Shown here: piece by piece, positions 35,827-47,299 of the stretch
How the letters are laid out: every line of letters starts with the position of its first letter
Position numbering within the stretch: position 1 is the first letter of the stretch
Origin: Lysobacter sp. S4-A87
GTDB lineage: Bacteria; Pseudomonadota; Gammaproteobacteria; Xanthomonadales; Xanthomonadaceae
NCBI RefSeq assembly: GCF_022637455.1
Contig: NZ_CP093341.1
Span: forward strand, 2,046,001 to 2,110,000
Direction of reading: 5' to 3'
Length of the DNA: 64,000 nucleotides
The notes under the pieces: model-generated
Databases searched by the model: none
What the model saw: the letters and a program-made list of their open reading frames with translations, nothing else
Told to the model about the DNA's origin: nothing
Made by a program: the position numbers and the translations under genes

Positions 35827-36660
35827 TCAGCGAACCGCGAACTCCCCTTGCCCCAGGATGTCGTCCTTGAGGCGCACTTCAATCTGGTAGCGACCCGGCT
35901 TCCAACCGCCGGGCTGCGTGCCGGAAAGGACGAAACGCTTGCGGCCGCCTTCTTCCAGCGGCGACGTCTGCTCGTGGCGGATGACCGGATGGCCGGCATC
36001 GTCCAGGTAGATCCATCGCACGCTCAGTGACTCGCCCACTGCGTCCGGGGACGTCAGCAGGTACTCGACGACCGCGCTCACCTTGTCGCTTGGCGCGAAC
36101 ATCGGAGTGAACATGGCCGCACCGGTATCGCCGCCTTCGACGCCTTCGCCGCCTTCGGCGCCGAGAAGCGTATAGGTCGCCAGCACGCGTACGCCCTGGC
36201 TGCAGTGCGGCCACTCCGCCGGAGCGGCAAAATCGACCGGTACGCGCACCCTCGAGCGCACGGGGATGCCGTACTCGAATGCCGGCCTGAACTTCCATTC
36301 CAGGCTCGCGGCGTAGGCGGCGCTGTCCAGGGAAGGATGTCCGCTGGATTTCTCGACGACCGTTTCGAGCACCGATCCCGTGGGCGAGATCGTCAGCACG
36401 AGCTTGGTCAGTCCCGTCAGCTGGCGGCACAACGCCTCGTCCGGGAACTTGGGCGGCCGGTTGGTCAGCTTGGAAGGCGGAACGTACGAAGGCAGCCGCA
36501 AGGAGTTCGTTGAATCAGAAACGGGCGGAGGTGGCGGAAGCAGCGGAGGTGGCGGCGGCAAGGGCGGCAGCGGTACGGCCGGGTCCGCGGCAAGGCAGCT
36601 TCCGGCCAGCGGAAGGGCAATGGCAAGCGCAATCCACGCGACAGCGTTGCGTGCTCTCAA
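35827..36660 (-). CDS. exported protein with TonB C-terminal domain (277 aa)
   Basis: A cleavable signal (MRARNAVAWIALAIALPLAGSCLAA) replaces the usual TonB membrane anchor. A proline tract (VPLPPLPPPPPLLPPPPP) follows, then a TonB-C domain at about residues 65-145 (FPDEALCRQLTGLTKLVLTISPTGSVLETVVEKSSGHPSLDSAAY, then WKFRPAFEYGIPV). A second C-terminal beta domain follows (about 155-277). Without an anchor it is unlikely to energise receptors; similar proteins are often annotated as TonB-family proteins of unknown role. Confidence 0.8.
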   Translation of the reverse strand: MRARNAVAWIALAIALPLAGSCLAADPAVPLPPLPPPPPLLPPPPPVSDSTNSLRLPSYVPPSKLTNRPPKFPDEALCRQLTGLTKLVLTISPTGSVLETVVEKSSGHPSLDSAAYAASLEWKFRPAFEYGIPVRSRVRVPVDFAAPAEWPHCSQGVRVLATYTLLGAEGGEGVEGGDTGAAMFTPMFAPSDKVSAVVEYLLTSPDAVGESLSVRWIYLDDAGHPVIRHEQTSPLEEGGRKRFVLSGTQPGGWKPGRYQIEVRLKDDILGQGEFAVR

Positions 36661-36801
36661 GAGATCCCCCAGCGGAGCGCGATGGCCCCTCCAGCCAGCT
36701 GCGCAGCCTCCCCAGGCATCGCGTCAGCCCGGCGATGATCGCACGACCGGGCGGCCGCCGGCAGGCGGGCGGAGGCGCGGCGCCTCCGCCCCGCCGAACG
36801 G

Positions 36802-37548
36802 TCAGCGCATGCCGCCGGCCGCGTTCAGCAGCTCACCGCTGAGCCAACCGGAATCGTCCGACGCCAGGAACACCGCGATCGACGCGATGTCGCCCGGCAG
36901 ACCAATGCGACCCAGCGGGGTCTGCGCGACGGCGTGGTGGTTGAAGTCCGAGCCGATGAAGCCGGCGGCATGGGTGCCCTCGGTCTCGACCATGCCGGGG
37001 TTGATCGAGTTGACGCGGATCTTGCGCGGGCCCAGCTCCTGCGACAGCACGCCGGTGATCGCGTCCACGGCGCCCTTGGTGGCGGTGTAGACCGCGCTGC
37101 CGGGCGGGGTGATGCGGGTGACGAGCGAACCGATGTTGATGACGCTGCCACCCTCGCCGAGGTGCTTGGCGGCCGCCTGCGTGGTCAGCAGCATCCCGAG
37201 GACATTGATGTTGAAGTGGCGATGGAAGTCGGCCTCGGTGATCTCTTCGAGCGGGGCGAAGTTGTAGACACCGGAGTTGTTGACCAGGACGTCGAGCCGG
37301 CCGAACTTGGCGACGGCCGCATCCACGATGGCTTCGGCGTCGGATTTGCTGGAGACGTCGCCGCGCACGGCGATGGCCTTGCCGCCGGCTGCGGTGATGC
37401 GTGACACGACCGCGTCGGCCGCCTCCTGGCTGGAGGCGTAGTTGACGACAACCGATGCGCCTTCGGCGGCCAGTGCGGTGGCGATGGCGGCGCCGATACC
37501 CTTTGATGCGCCGGTTACGACGGCGACCTTGCCTGCAAGCTTGCTCAT
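36802..37548 (-). CDS. short-chain dehydrogenase/reductase (248 aa)
   Basis: This is a FabG-like classical SDR: TGASKGIG (residues 12-19), NNSGVYNF, catalytic Ser in NIGSLVTR and YTATK. NPGMVETEG and the C-terminal WLSGELLNAAGG are typical. It probably uses NADP(H), as suggested by VVVNYASS. The substrate is unknown. It is monocistronic. Confidence 0.9.
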   Translation of the reverse strand: MSKLAGKVAVVTGASKGIGAAIATALAAEGASVVVNYASSQEAADAVVSRITAAGGKAIAVRGDVSSKSDAEAIVDAAVAKFGRLDVLVNNSGVYNFAPLEEITEADFHRHFNINVLGMLLTTQAAAKHLGEGGSVINIGSLVTRITPPGSAVYTATKGAVDAITGVLSQELGPRKIRVNSINPGMVETEGTHAAGFIGSDFNHHAVAQTPLGRIGLPGDIASIAVFLASDDSGWLSGELLNAAGGMR

Positions 37549-37781
37549 GATCTTGAATTCCGGAAGTGGGAGATAGGCGAAGGCCAGTGGCCACCGCTCC
37601 CCCCAAGACTTGGCGCCCGCCCGGCCGGAGATAAGGGGGGATTCCAGGGAATGAACATCCCGCGCACGGGATGGCGGGGGCATTTGCTGCCGTTTGGATG
37701 TCTGCCATGTTGGCGAAGAACCACCAGGCACCTCCACGGCCGGAACGGGGCCAGGACCCACCGGGCCCTGACCCCTCGCAG

Positions 37782-38978
37782 CTACACCCCGGGCCTCCCG
37801 CGTAGCTCCTGCCTCACATCAAAGCGAATGTCGTTCGCCTGCGGAGCCAACGAGTGCGCCAGAGGATTGGCGAAGCCCTCGATCAACGAGATCAGCCGCG
37901 GATCGGGCATAGGCACACGCACGATCTTTCCATTGACCAGCGCCACCAGCGTGTTGCCGGGCCCGAGGATATACAGCGGCGTCTCGTGATAGAGCGGCGG
38001 CCTGATGGCCATCACCGACAGACGGAGCTTTGCCACCTTCCGGCGCAGGTCGAATGAAACGATGTGGACGCGCACCCCGCCGGTCTGGCCCAGGAGCTGG
38101 GTGGTGGCGTCATAGGTCTGGCCCGGTTGCCATTCGTTGTTGTTGCTGGCCAGGTTCGAAGCGATCACCGTCGAGTTCGGATTGGCGGGTTCGTGGATCA
38201 ACACCGCAGCCCGCGGTATCGCGCTATCGAATCCTTCCGGGATCCGGAACTCCACGATCACGCCACCCAGTTCCGCTGCAAGGAAGCCTGGCGTGTCCGG
38301 ACTGCTCAGCGCCACCAGGTCGATGTCGTAGATGCCGCTGCTGTTCTTTGATGGCGGATGCCAGACGCGACTGGCCGGCATCCACTCCATGCGCTGCAGG
38401 TTGGCGGCATTGAGCAGTGGGCCGCGTGGAGAGAACCGGTGGCCGGCATCGCTGAGGACATTCATCGCACTCATGATGTCGTGCTGATCGTAGTACTCAC
38501 CCGGCATCGACCAGCTCATCAGCGTTCGTGTGGACTGGTCGAACGAGTGATCAAGGCCCAGCACGTGGCCGATCTCGTGTCCAAGGAATGTCACGTTGGC
38601 GTCCTCGGGGGCGCACAGCACGCCGCCCTGGGCGCCACCATCCCCGAGACCGACGTTGAAGATCGCGACCACGGCCGCGAATTGCGACGTATCGACATCA
38701 CTGAACGCGTCGATGGCGCCCTTGATCTTGTCCCATCGACCCGGATGCGCGGCGATGAAGTCATCCCGGGTGGTATCGATGGTGGTCCATCCGAACACCT
38801 GCGACCCATCGAGGTTGATCGCGCCCAGCGATGCCGCCGTAAAGTAGTCGTTGACGCCGCCGGTGCCGCGGCGGACAAGCAGGTCGTTGTAGAACGAGGT
38901 CGGATTGGGTTCGGTGTGTGCGGTGTCGTTGAACTTGCATAACAGGACTGCGAGTTTCTGGGGTCCTTTGATTGCCAT
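37782..38978 (-). CDS. metzincin-like zinc metalloprotease without signal peptide (398 aa)
   Basis: Zinc motif HEIGHVLGLDH (His134, Glu135, His138, His144) matches HExxHxxGxxH, followed by a Met-turn candidate at Met169 (YDQHDIMSAM). The region before it (TSFYNDLLVRRGTGGVNDYFTAASLGAINL) resembles the pro-catalytic part of M6/reprolysin-like proteins. The C-terminal 200 residues are beta-rich. The N-terminus MAIKGPQKLAVLLCKFND has no export signal, so secretion would need another route or the enzyme is cytoplasmic. It is an isolated gene. Confidence 0.82.
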   Translation of the reverse strand: MAIKGPQKLAVLLCKFNDTAHTEPNPTSFYNDLLVRRGTGGVNDYFTAASLGAINLDGSQVFGWTTIDTTRDDFIAAHPGRWDKIKGAIDAFSDVDTSQFAAVVAIFNVGLGDGGAQGGVLCAPEDANVTFLGHEIGHVLGLDHSFDQSTRTLMSWSMPGEYYDQHDIMSAMNVLSDAGHRFSPRGPLLNAANLQRMEWMPASRVWHPPSKNSSGIYDIDLVALSSPDTPGFLAAELGGVIVEFRIPEGFDSAIPRAAVLIHEPANPNSTVIASNLASNNNEWQPGQTYDATTQLLGQTGGVRVHIVSFDLRRKVAKLRLSVMAIRPPLYHETPLYILGPGNTLVALVNGKIVRVPMPDPRLISLIEGFANPLAHSLAPQANDIRFDVRQELRGRPGV

Positions 38979-39247
38979 GACTGTCCCTCTGCGGTGCGTC
39001 CAAAGACCGCCGTGGAGAGCCCCCGGCGGGTGCAGATGTAGTGACGAAGTCGATCGGGCGAACCGGACAAGCGACGCGTTCGCTGTCGCCGTGGCGGAAT
39101 GCCTGGGCGAGGTACTCGCGGCACGGCCGAGGCCGCCGCGTGCCGTCGGTCGGCTGGTGTCAAAGCCTGTTCGGAAGCATCCCCCACTACCCTCCCCGGC
39201 AGCCCTCGGGCAGACTCATGCCCTGCCGACACAGCAAGGGTATGGGG

Positions 39248-39994
39248 ATGCCGTTTCTGGGGATGGGACTGCACATCATGATTGCAGTCTGTTTTGCCGT
39301 GCATGCCGTGCGAAATGGGCACGACCGCTACTGGCTGATCATTCTTTTCATGTTCCCGCTGCTTGGGAGCCTGGTGTACGCGCTGGCGATCTGGTTGCCG
39401 TCGATGCGCTACACACAGCAGGGCCGTGCCGTCACGCGCGGCGTCGACCGCCTGCTCAATCCCGGGCGCGAGCTGCGCGAAGCGCAGGACGCCTTTGACA
39501 TCGCCGCCACTGTCGACAACCGCCTGCGCCTGGCCGACGCCCTGGTGGGCGACAAGCGCCCGGCCGAGGCGATCGAGCACTACCGCAACGCCCTGCGCGG
39601 CATCCACAGCGACGACCCGGACATCCAGGTGCGACTGGGCCAGGCCCTGCTCGAATCCGGCAGGCCCGCCGAAGCGCGCCAGCTGCTGGACGATCTGATC
39701 AAGCGCAAGCCGGACTTCCGCTCACCGCAAGGGCACCTGGTCTACGCCCGCGCAGTCGCTGCCGAAGGCAACCGAGACAAGGCGAAGGAAGAGTTCGAGA
39801 CGCTGATCGGGTACAGCAGCGGCTTCGAAGCGCAGGCGTACTACGCGCAGGCGCTGGTGGACTGGGGTGAGCGCGAACGCGCGCAAGCCGTGTGCGAAGG
39901 TGCGCTGGCGCAGGCGAAACGGTTGCCTGGGTATTCGCGCAGGATGAACAAGGATGCGTTGGATCGATTGAAGCGGCTTGGCGCGAAACAGTAA
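39248..39994 (+). CDS. membrane-anchored tetratricopeptide-repeat protein (248 aa)
   Basis: Two N-terminal hydrophobic helices (about residues 5-20 and 28-46, YWLIILFMFPLLGSLVYALAIWLP) anchor the protein. Several TPR-like helix pairs follow (TVDNRLRLADALVGDKRPAEAIEHYRNALRG, DIQVRLGQALLESGRPAEARQLLDDLI, EAQAYYAQALVDWGERERAQ). It probably scaffolds other proteins at the inner membrane. AAGGG 7 bases upstream favours the ATG at 39248 over 39242. Confidence 0.78.
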   Translation: MPFLGMGLHIMIAVCFAVHAVRNGHDRYWLIILFMFPLLGSLVYALAIWLPSMRYTQQGRAVTRGVDRLLNPGRELREAQDAFDIAATVDNRLRLADALVGDKRPAEAIEHYRNALRGIHSDDPDIQVRLGQALLESGRPAEARQLLDDLIKRKPDFRSPQGHLVYARAVAAEGNRDKAKEEFETLIGYSSGFEAQAYYAQALVDWGERERAQAVCEGALAQAKRLPGYSRRMNKDALDRLKRLGAKQ

Positions 39995-40023
39995 TCGGGC
40001 AATCTTCCGCGGGGGAGGGAACC

Positions 40024-40152
40024 ATGTTCGTTAGTACGCTCGCAGCTGTAGCGCTGCTGGCTCTCATAGATGTGCACTATGACGCCGCGGTTGCCTGCGG
40101 TCAGTCCCAAAGTATCTCTTCTGGAAGCTTGCTGCTGACCTGGTCTTCGTAA
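40024..40152 (+). CDS. short ORF (42 aa) at the boundary of a lower-GC gene
   Basis: An ATG with a strong GGGAGGG-like site 5 bases upstream opens MFVSTLAAVALLALIDVHYDAAVAC, a plausible hydrophobic N-terminus. The frame then enters the 3' end of the convergent restriction gene (from 40101) and stops at 40152. It could be the truncated start of a native gene cut when the restriction gene arrived, or a chance ORF. Confidence 0.3.
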   Translation: MFVSTLAAVALLALIDVHYDAAVACGQSQSISSGSLLLTWSS

Positions 40153-41528
40153 GTCGAGTCCACGTGCTTCAAGAAGTCCTCAATAGTTGGAAGACCGGCC
40201 GCAAGCTGCAACTTCGTGGTCTCGTCCACAAGATTCGAGCCGTTGATGAGCATCACCGGATACTGGTCCTCATAGATCTCTCGCTGCACGGCGTCGGAGA
40301 AGAATGACGTCGTAACGTATGCCCCTAACCACCCTCTTCGAAGGCGAGCGACCGTTCGAGCAATGTGCACTCCACCCGTTGGAGTGTCGACCTTCTCGCA
40401 CTTGGCCTGGCCAAGCACTACTAGTTTGGTACGTGAGATGCCCTCGCCAACGTCAATGCGGCCCACGAAATCTAGACCTCCGTCGCCCGTCCCTCGCGTC
40501 AGCCATCCGCGGCGATAGCTAGCTCCTGTATCTCGGATCATCGACTCGCAGGCTAGGCTCGCCAGCGCCTCGAATCGATGCTTCCTTCCATCGTAGAACG
40601 AGTAGATCTTGTCTAACGCCTTTCGCTTTGTTGACTCCGTTGGCGCCACCTGCTCCTTCTTGGAGACGATGTGATACCGCGCGACGCGTCGCCTCAATCC
40701 TTCCAACTCAGCGCTTCCATACTGGATCCACTCCCTCCAAGCTTTCGGCGCCAGAGCATTGGCCGCCGTCAAGTCAGCACCCTTCTCTCTTCGACTCGCG
40801 ATCCAAGCCATATCCACACTCTCTTTCTCGTCAGTGAGCGACACGATTGCGAGATCGAATAGGTAGTTGGTGAAGTATCCGCCATTGCGCTCGGAGTACT
40901 GCGTTACACGCTTCGCACCTGTTATGACGGACAGCCCAGCGAATTCCTTGTATCCCTTTCGCGACGACCTGAACAGAAGGATTGGCGCTGCGCGCTCCCT
41001 CTTCTTTCGGTCGGGTGACGTATGGAGATCGAACTGCTGCAACAGCTGCCGATTTCCCTTTGGATAGCCAGGATCGAGATCGGGCGTCTTGTTGTCACCA
41101 AAGTAGCGAGCAAATCCCGCATCTGGCTCGATGGTGTCGTGCCAGGGATTCTCCGCCGACCCCAGCTTGTTCTCATTGCTCGCCAGCAGAATCACACTGA
41201 GTCGTTCACCGTCCCTGGCAAAGGTCGGCGCGGGCGAGTTGATGCCTCGCTCCAGCTGCAGGGTGGGCATACCATCGACCGAGACGATGTGATGGAAGTT
41301 CGGCAGGCCATCCACCGTCTCCTCATCGGGAGCCATGGGTCGCGCGTACCGGTAGAAACATCCCATTCTGAATTTCTTCACAAGCCCCCCAGCTTGTTTA
41401 TTCGCCTCCCCCAAGGCCCCACGGCCACCAGGCAGATGCAGTTCGACGCGGAAACTATTGCTTAGCACGTAATAGGCCGGAAAGATCGGCCGCGACGGCG
41501 GTGTCGCAACCAAAAAAAGAGCGGCCAT
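40101..41528 (-). CDS. probable modification-dependent restriction endonuclease (AspBHI/MspJI-like)
   Basis: The C-terminal nuclease domain has a PD-(D/E)xK-type core: GTGDGGLDFVG with Asp353, then VLGQAKCEK with Gln374 and Lys376. This D...QxK spacing of 21 residues is the same as I recall for MspJI (Asp334, Gln355, Lys357). The N-terminal half (PWHDTIEPDAGFARYFGDNK, GNRQLL, APILLFR) resembles the AspBHI N-terminal SRA-like domain that reads modified cytosine. It would cleave incoming 5-methyl- or hydroxymethyl-cytosine DNA. G+C is visibly lower than in neighbours, suggesting transfer. The ATG at 41528 lies inside the aceE terminator; a GTG at 41468 is an alternative start. No methylase is adjacent, as expected for such enzymes. 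Confidence 0.78.
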   Translation of the reverse strand: MAALFLVATPPSRPIFPAYYVLSNSFRVELHLPGGRGALGEANKQAGGLVKKFRMGCFYRYARPMAPDEETVDGLPNFHHIVSVDGMPTLQLERGINSPAPTFARDGERLSVILLASNENKLGSAENPWHDTIEPDAGFARYFGDNKTPDLDPGYPKGNRQLLQQFDLHTSPDRKKRERAAPILLFRSSRKGYKEFAGLSVITGAKRVTQYSERNGGYFTNYLFDLAIVSLTDEKESVDMAWIASRREKGADLTAANALAPKAWREWIQYGSAELEGLRRRVARYHIVSKKEQVAPTESTKRKALDKIYSFYDGRKHRFEALASLACESMIRDTGASYRRGWLTRGTGDGGLDFVGRIDVGEGISRTKLVVLGQAKCEKVDTPTGGVHIARTVARLRRGWLGAYVTTSFFSDAVQREIYEDQYPVMLINGSNLVDETTKLQLAAGLPTIEDFLKHVDSTYEDQVSSKLPEEILWD

Positions 41529-41538
41529 TAGGCCGCTC
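41512..41538 (-). terminator. intrinsic terminator of aceE
   Basis: On the minus strand GAGCGGCC, loop TAAT and GGCCGCTC are followed by seven T's (plus-strand 41512-41518). It lies 20 bp past the aceE stop. It overlaps the first codons of the longest reading frame of the restriction gene, so that gene must be transcribed from its own promoter or by read-through. Confidence 0.9.
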
Positions 41539-41558
41539 TCTCCGAGTAACGTCTCTGC

Positions 41559-44258
<2,700 letters not shown>

Positions 44259-44698
44259 GCGTATCGCGGCCCCTATTGGCCGCGCCTCGTGTGGGGCGGG
44301 GGTTTAGAGTCCGGATTCTAACAGGGCGACACCGGTGGACTAGCCCGTAACGGTGGGCTGGAGCGTTGCGACCAAAGGGGGATTGAAAGCTTGAAATCCC
44401 TACGGGCGCGAATGGGGCGGCTGTGGCTCGGCCACGCTGCGCTCCGTCATACCGCGAAGGCGGGAACCCGGCGACTTTGCCGCTTCGGTCGTTCGCACCG
44501 TCGGGGGCGTTAGGGCTTCGTTATCCCCAGCCGCCCCGTCATTCCCGCGAAGGCGGGAATCCATGGACGTTGGCTGTCCCGGCGGGACAGGAAAGACGCT
44601 CTGCCGTCATCCCGGCGAATGCCGGGACCATTTGCGCTGCTTCTGCCAGGGCAGGAGCGACGTCCTTGGATCCTCGCCTTCGCGGGGATGACGATCCA
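44259..44698. repeat. repeat-rich intergenic region with four GTCATNCCCGC palindromes
   Basis: This 440-bp gap between aceE and the EF-hand gene has no credible gene. It holds four related short palindromes: 44445-44467 (degenerate), 44538-44563 (GTCATTCCCGC GAAG GCGGGAAT), 44606-44630, and 44667-44692 in the opposite orientation. The same family recurs at 47206-47231, 50144-50169 and 50187-50213. The flank ACGTCCTTGGAT is shared between 44661 and 50182, so a composite of two palindromes has spread. Confidence 0.75.
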
Positions 44699-45019
44699 TT
44701 ACCGGCTCGACGGCGCGATCGGCACGCCCAGGACTTCGCGCTGGAAATTGAGCATCTCCTCGCGGGTCACGCGCTCGTCGTGGTTGGCGTCCATGTGCTC
44801 GAACAGCGAGCGGGCGCCGGCGGCGTGTTCCATCGCGGTGACCACGCCGTCGCCGTCCAGGTCCATCGGCATCGGGTCGCTCGGCGGCGGGGGCGGTGCG
44901 GCGGGGGCCATGGGGGCCGGCGCGGGAGTCGGCGTCGGCGGCGGGGACGACTGCGCCCAGAGCCAGGCGGGTACGGCGACAATGGTCAGCATCAGCGCTA
45001 TCCGGACTGCGGCTTTCAT
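44699..45019 (-). CDS. exported EF-hand protein (106 aa)
   Basis: Signal peptide MKAAVRIALMLTIVAVPAWLWA, then a Pro/Ala-rich linker (residues 24-51) and two EF-hand loops: DLDGDGVVTAMEH and DANHDERVTREEM. Both have acidic residues at positions 1, 3, 5 and 12. It probably binds calcium in the periplasm. GGGAGG lies before the ATG at 45019. The start codons of this gene and the longest frame of the TonB receptor overlap on opposite strands. Confidence 0.85.
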   Translation of the reverse strand: MKAAVRIALMLTIVAVPAWLWAQSSPPPTPTPAPAPMAPAAPPPPPSDPMPMDLDGDGVVTAMEHAAGARSLFEHMDANHDERVTREEMLNFQREVLGVPIAPSSR

Positions 45020-47192
45020 GATCCGACCTCCCAGGGACGACGGCACGGCACAAGGTATCGACCCGCCTGTATGCAGGTCTTCACGCCGCGCCGCCCGGCC
45101 GTCGGCCATCGCCGCGGCCTGCCTGATGGCCCTGTCTCCGGCGATGGCGCAGCAGGCGCCACCATCGGCCACGACCCTCGACACGGTCGAGGTGCTCGGC
45201 GCGCGTCACGCGCTGTCCGACTTCCCCGGTTCGGTCACCGTCATCGACGGCGACGCGCTGCGCGCCGGACAGCGCCAGGTCTCGCTGGCGGAGGCGCTGG
45301 TGCGGGCGCCCGGCATCACCGTGCTCGACCGCCAGAACTACGCGCAGGACCTGCAGGTGCAGAGCCGCGGCTTCGGTGCGCGCTCCACGTTCGGCATTCG
45401 CGGAATCAAGCTGATCGTCGATGGCATCCCCTCGTCCGCGCTCGATGGCCAGGGCCAGGCGGCGAGCTTTCCGCTCAGTGCGCTCGATCGCATCCAGGTC
45501 CTGCGCGGGCCGCTGGCGTTGCAGTACGGCAACGCGGCCGGCGGTGCGATCGTCGGCGAGACGGTGCTCGATGGCGGGCATAGCGTCGATGTCGATGCCT
45601 GGACCGGATCGAATACGAGCGGCCGGCTTGCCACCGGCGTCGAGGGCGCCAGCGACGACGATGTCTGGCGCTGGCAGGCGCTGGGCAGCTATTTCACCAC
45701 CGATGGCGATCGTCCCCATAGTTCGGCCGAGCGCGGGCAGCTCGATGCGATCGCGCAGTGGGTGCCCAGCGAGGGCCAGCGGCTGCGGCTGGTCGCGGGC
45801 GGATTGCATCAGCCCTACACCGACGATCCGCTCGGACTCACCCGCGCGCAATGGCAGCGCGATCCGCATGGGACCGATCCGGTCGCCGAGCTGTTCGACA
45901 CGCGAAAGCGCATCGACAACGGGCAAGCCGGCGCTCGCTGGGAGGATGCGTATGCAAATGGGCGCGAGTACTGGCTGGGCGGCTATGGCGTGGCGCGTGA
46001 TGTCGTGCAGTTCCTGGCGATCCCGATCGCGGCGCAGCGCGCGCCGACCAGCGCCGGCGGCGTCATCGACCTGGGCCGGCAATCGTCCGGTGTCGAAGCC
46101 GGGCACCGCTGGGACGGCCAGCGCGGCGCGCTGACCATCGGCGCCGAAGCCGGCTGGCTGCACGAACAACGGCGCGGTTACGAGAACTTCGTCGGCACGC
46201 AGCTCGGCGTGCGCGGACGCCTGCGTCGCGACGAGGACAACCGCATCCGCAGCAACGAGGCCTACGTGCTGGGCGATCTGCGGCCGGCCGACGACTGGAC
46301 GGTGCTGGGCGCGGTGCGCCATGCCCGCCTGCACTTCTCGTCCGACGACCACTACATCGCGCCGGGCAACGGCGATGACAGCGGCAGCCTGGATTACAGC
46401 GAGACCGCGGCATCGCTGGGCGTGGCGCGTGCATTCGCGCAGGGCGAAGTGTTCGCCAGCATCGGCCGCGGTTTCGAGACTCCGACGGTGACCGAGCTGG
46501 CCTATCGGCCCGACGGCGGCGCCGGTCTGAACTTCGGCCTGCAGCCGGCGCACTTCGACAGCGCCGAAGTCGGTGCGCGCTGGCGCTTCGGTGGCGGCGA
46601 CGCCAGCATCGCGGCCTACCGCATCGACGGCGAGGACGAAATCGTGCCGGCCGACAATCGCGGCGGCCGCGCCAGTTTCGCCAACGCCGGACTGACCCGA
46701 CGCGAAGGCGTGGAGGCCGGCATCGAAGCGCGGCTGCACCCGCGCTGGTCGTACGTGCTGACCGTCAACTGGCTGCGGGCGCGCTTCACCGAACCTTTCA
46801 GCTATCGCGTGGTCAGCGGCGGCGTCGAGCAGGTGCAGGAGGTGGATGCGGGCAATCGCATTCCCGGCATCCCGCAGGCCGATGGTTATGCGGAGCTGGC
46901 CTGGAACGATGCCAGCGGCCGGCTCATCGCGGCGCTGGAGGCGCGCGCCAGCGACCGCATCGCCACCGATGACCGCAATACCGACTACGCGCCGGGCTAT
47001 GCGCAGTTCGCGCTGCGATTGCAGTGGCGTGCAGCGGCGTCGGAGTGGCGGGCGTTCATGCGCGTGGACAACGTGTTCGACCGCGAGTTCGCCGGCTCGG
47101 TGATCGTCAATGAGGGCAATGCGCGGTTCTTCGAGCCGGGGGCGGGGCGCGGGGTGACGGTAGGGATCGGCTGGGGAGACGGCCGGCAATAG
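45018..47192 (+). CDS. TonB-dependent outer-membrane receptor (about 720 aa)
   Basis: The plug domain is clear: TLDTVEVLGARHALSDFPGSVTVIDGDALRAG, SLAEALVRAPGITVLDRQNYAQDLQVQSRGFGARSTFGIRGIKLIVDGIP, and RIQVLRGPLALQYGNAAGGAI. A 22-strand barrel and C-terminal aromatic segment (GVTVGIGWGDGRQ) follow. The 5' end is doubtful: the in-frame ATG at 45018 gives a 47-residue leader before AMAQQ with no ribosome site. A better-looking ATG at 45071 (MQVFTPRRPA) is out of frame by one base. The ligand is unknown; no siderophore genes are nearby. The receptor body itself is certain. Confidence 0.9.
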   Translation: MIRPPRDDGTAQGIDPPVCRSSRRAARPSAIAAACLMALSPAMAQQAPPSATTLDTVEVLGARHALSDFPGSVTVIDGDALRAGQRQVSLAEALVRAPGITVLDRQNYAQDLQVQSRGFGARSTFGIRGIKLIVDGIPSSALDGQGQAASFPLSALDRIQVLRGPLALQYGNAAGGAIVGETVLDGGHSVDVDAWTGSNTSGRLATGVEGASDDDVWRWQALGSYFTTDGDRPHSSAERGQLDAIAQWVPSEGQRLRLVAGGLHQPYTDDPLGLTRAQWQRDPHGTDPVAELFDTRKRIDNGQAGARWEDAYANGREYWLGGYGVARDVVQFLAIPIAAQRAPTSAGGVIDLGRQSSGVEAGHRWDGQRGALTIGAEAGWLHEQRRGYENFVGTQLGVRGRLRRDEDNRIRSNEAYVLGDLRPADDWTVLGAVRHARLHFSSDDHYIAPGNGDDSGSLDYSETAASLGVARAFAQGEVFASIGRGFETPTVTELAYRPDGGAGLNFGLQPAHFDSAEVGARWRFGGGDASIAAYRIDGEDEIVPADNRGGRASFANAGLTRREGVEAGIEARLHPRWSYVLTVNWLRARFTEPFSYRVVSGGVEQVQEVDAGNRIPGIPQADGYAELAWNDASGRLIAALEARASDRIATDDRNTDYAPGYAQFALRLQWRAAASEWRAFMRVDNVFDREFAGSVIVNEGNARFFEPGAGRGVTVGIGWGDGRQ

Positions 47193-47205
47193 CCCCTCAG
47201 TCGCC

Positions 47206-47231
47206 GTCATTCCCGCGAAGGCGTGAATGAC
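47206..47231. repeat. GTCATTCCCGC-type palindrome
   Basis: GTCATTCCCGC, loop GAAG and GCGTGAATGAC form an 11-bp stem with one mismatch, between the TonB receptor and the RsbU-like gene. Confidence 0.75.
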
Positions 47232-47299
47232 GGGGGTTGGCGCCGGCATCACATCCCGGCGCTATGCTGCGGCGAAGGGGCTCCCGATCCGGTACCGCC

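Noticed and set aside
35827-36660. Functional TonB energy transducer for the receptor at 45 kb
   Set aside because: The N-terminus looks like a cleaved signal rather than a membrane anchor, no ExbB/ExbD genes are near, and the receptor is about 9 kb away.
44445-44692. Closely spaced repeats that might be a CRISPR array
   Set aside because: Copies are palindromic, unevenly spaced, in both orientations and diverged; there are no regular spacers and no cas genes.
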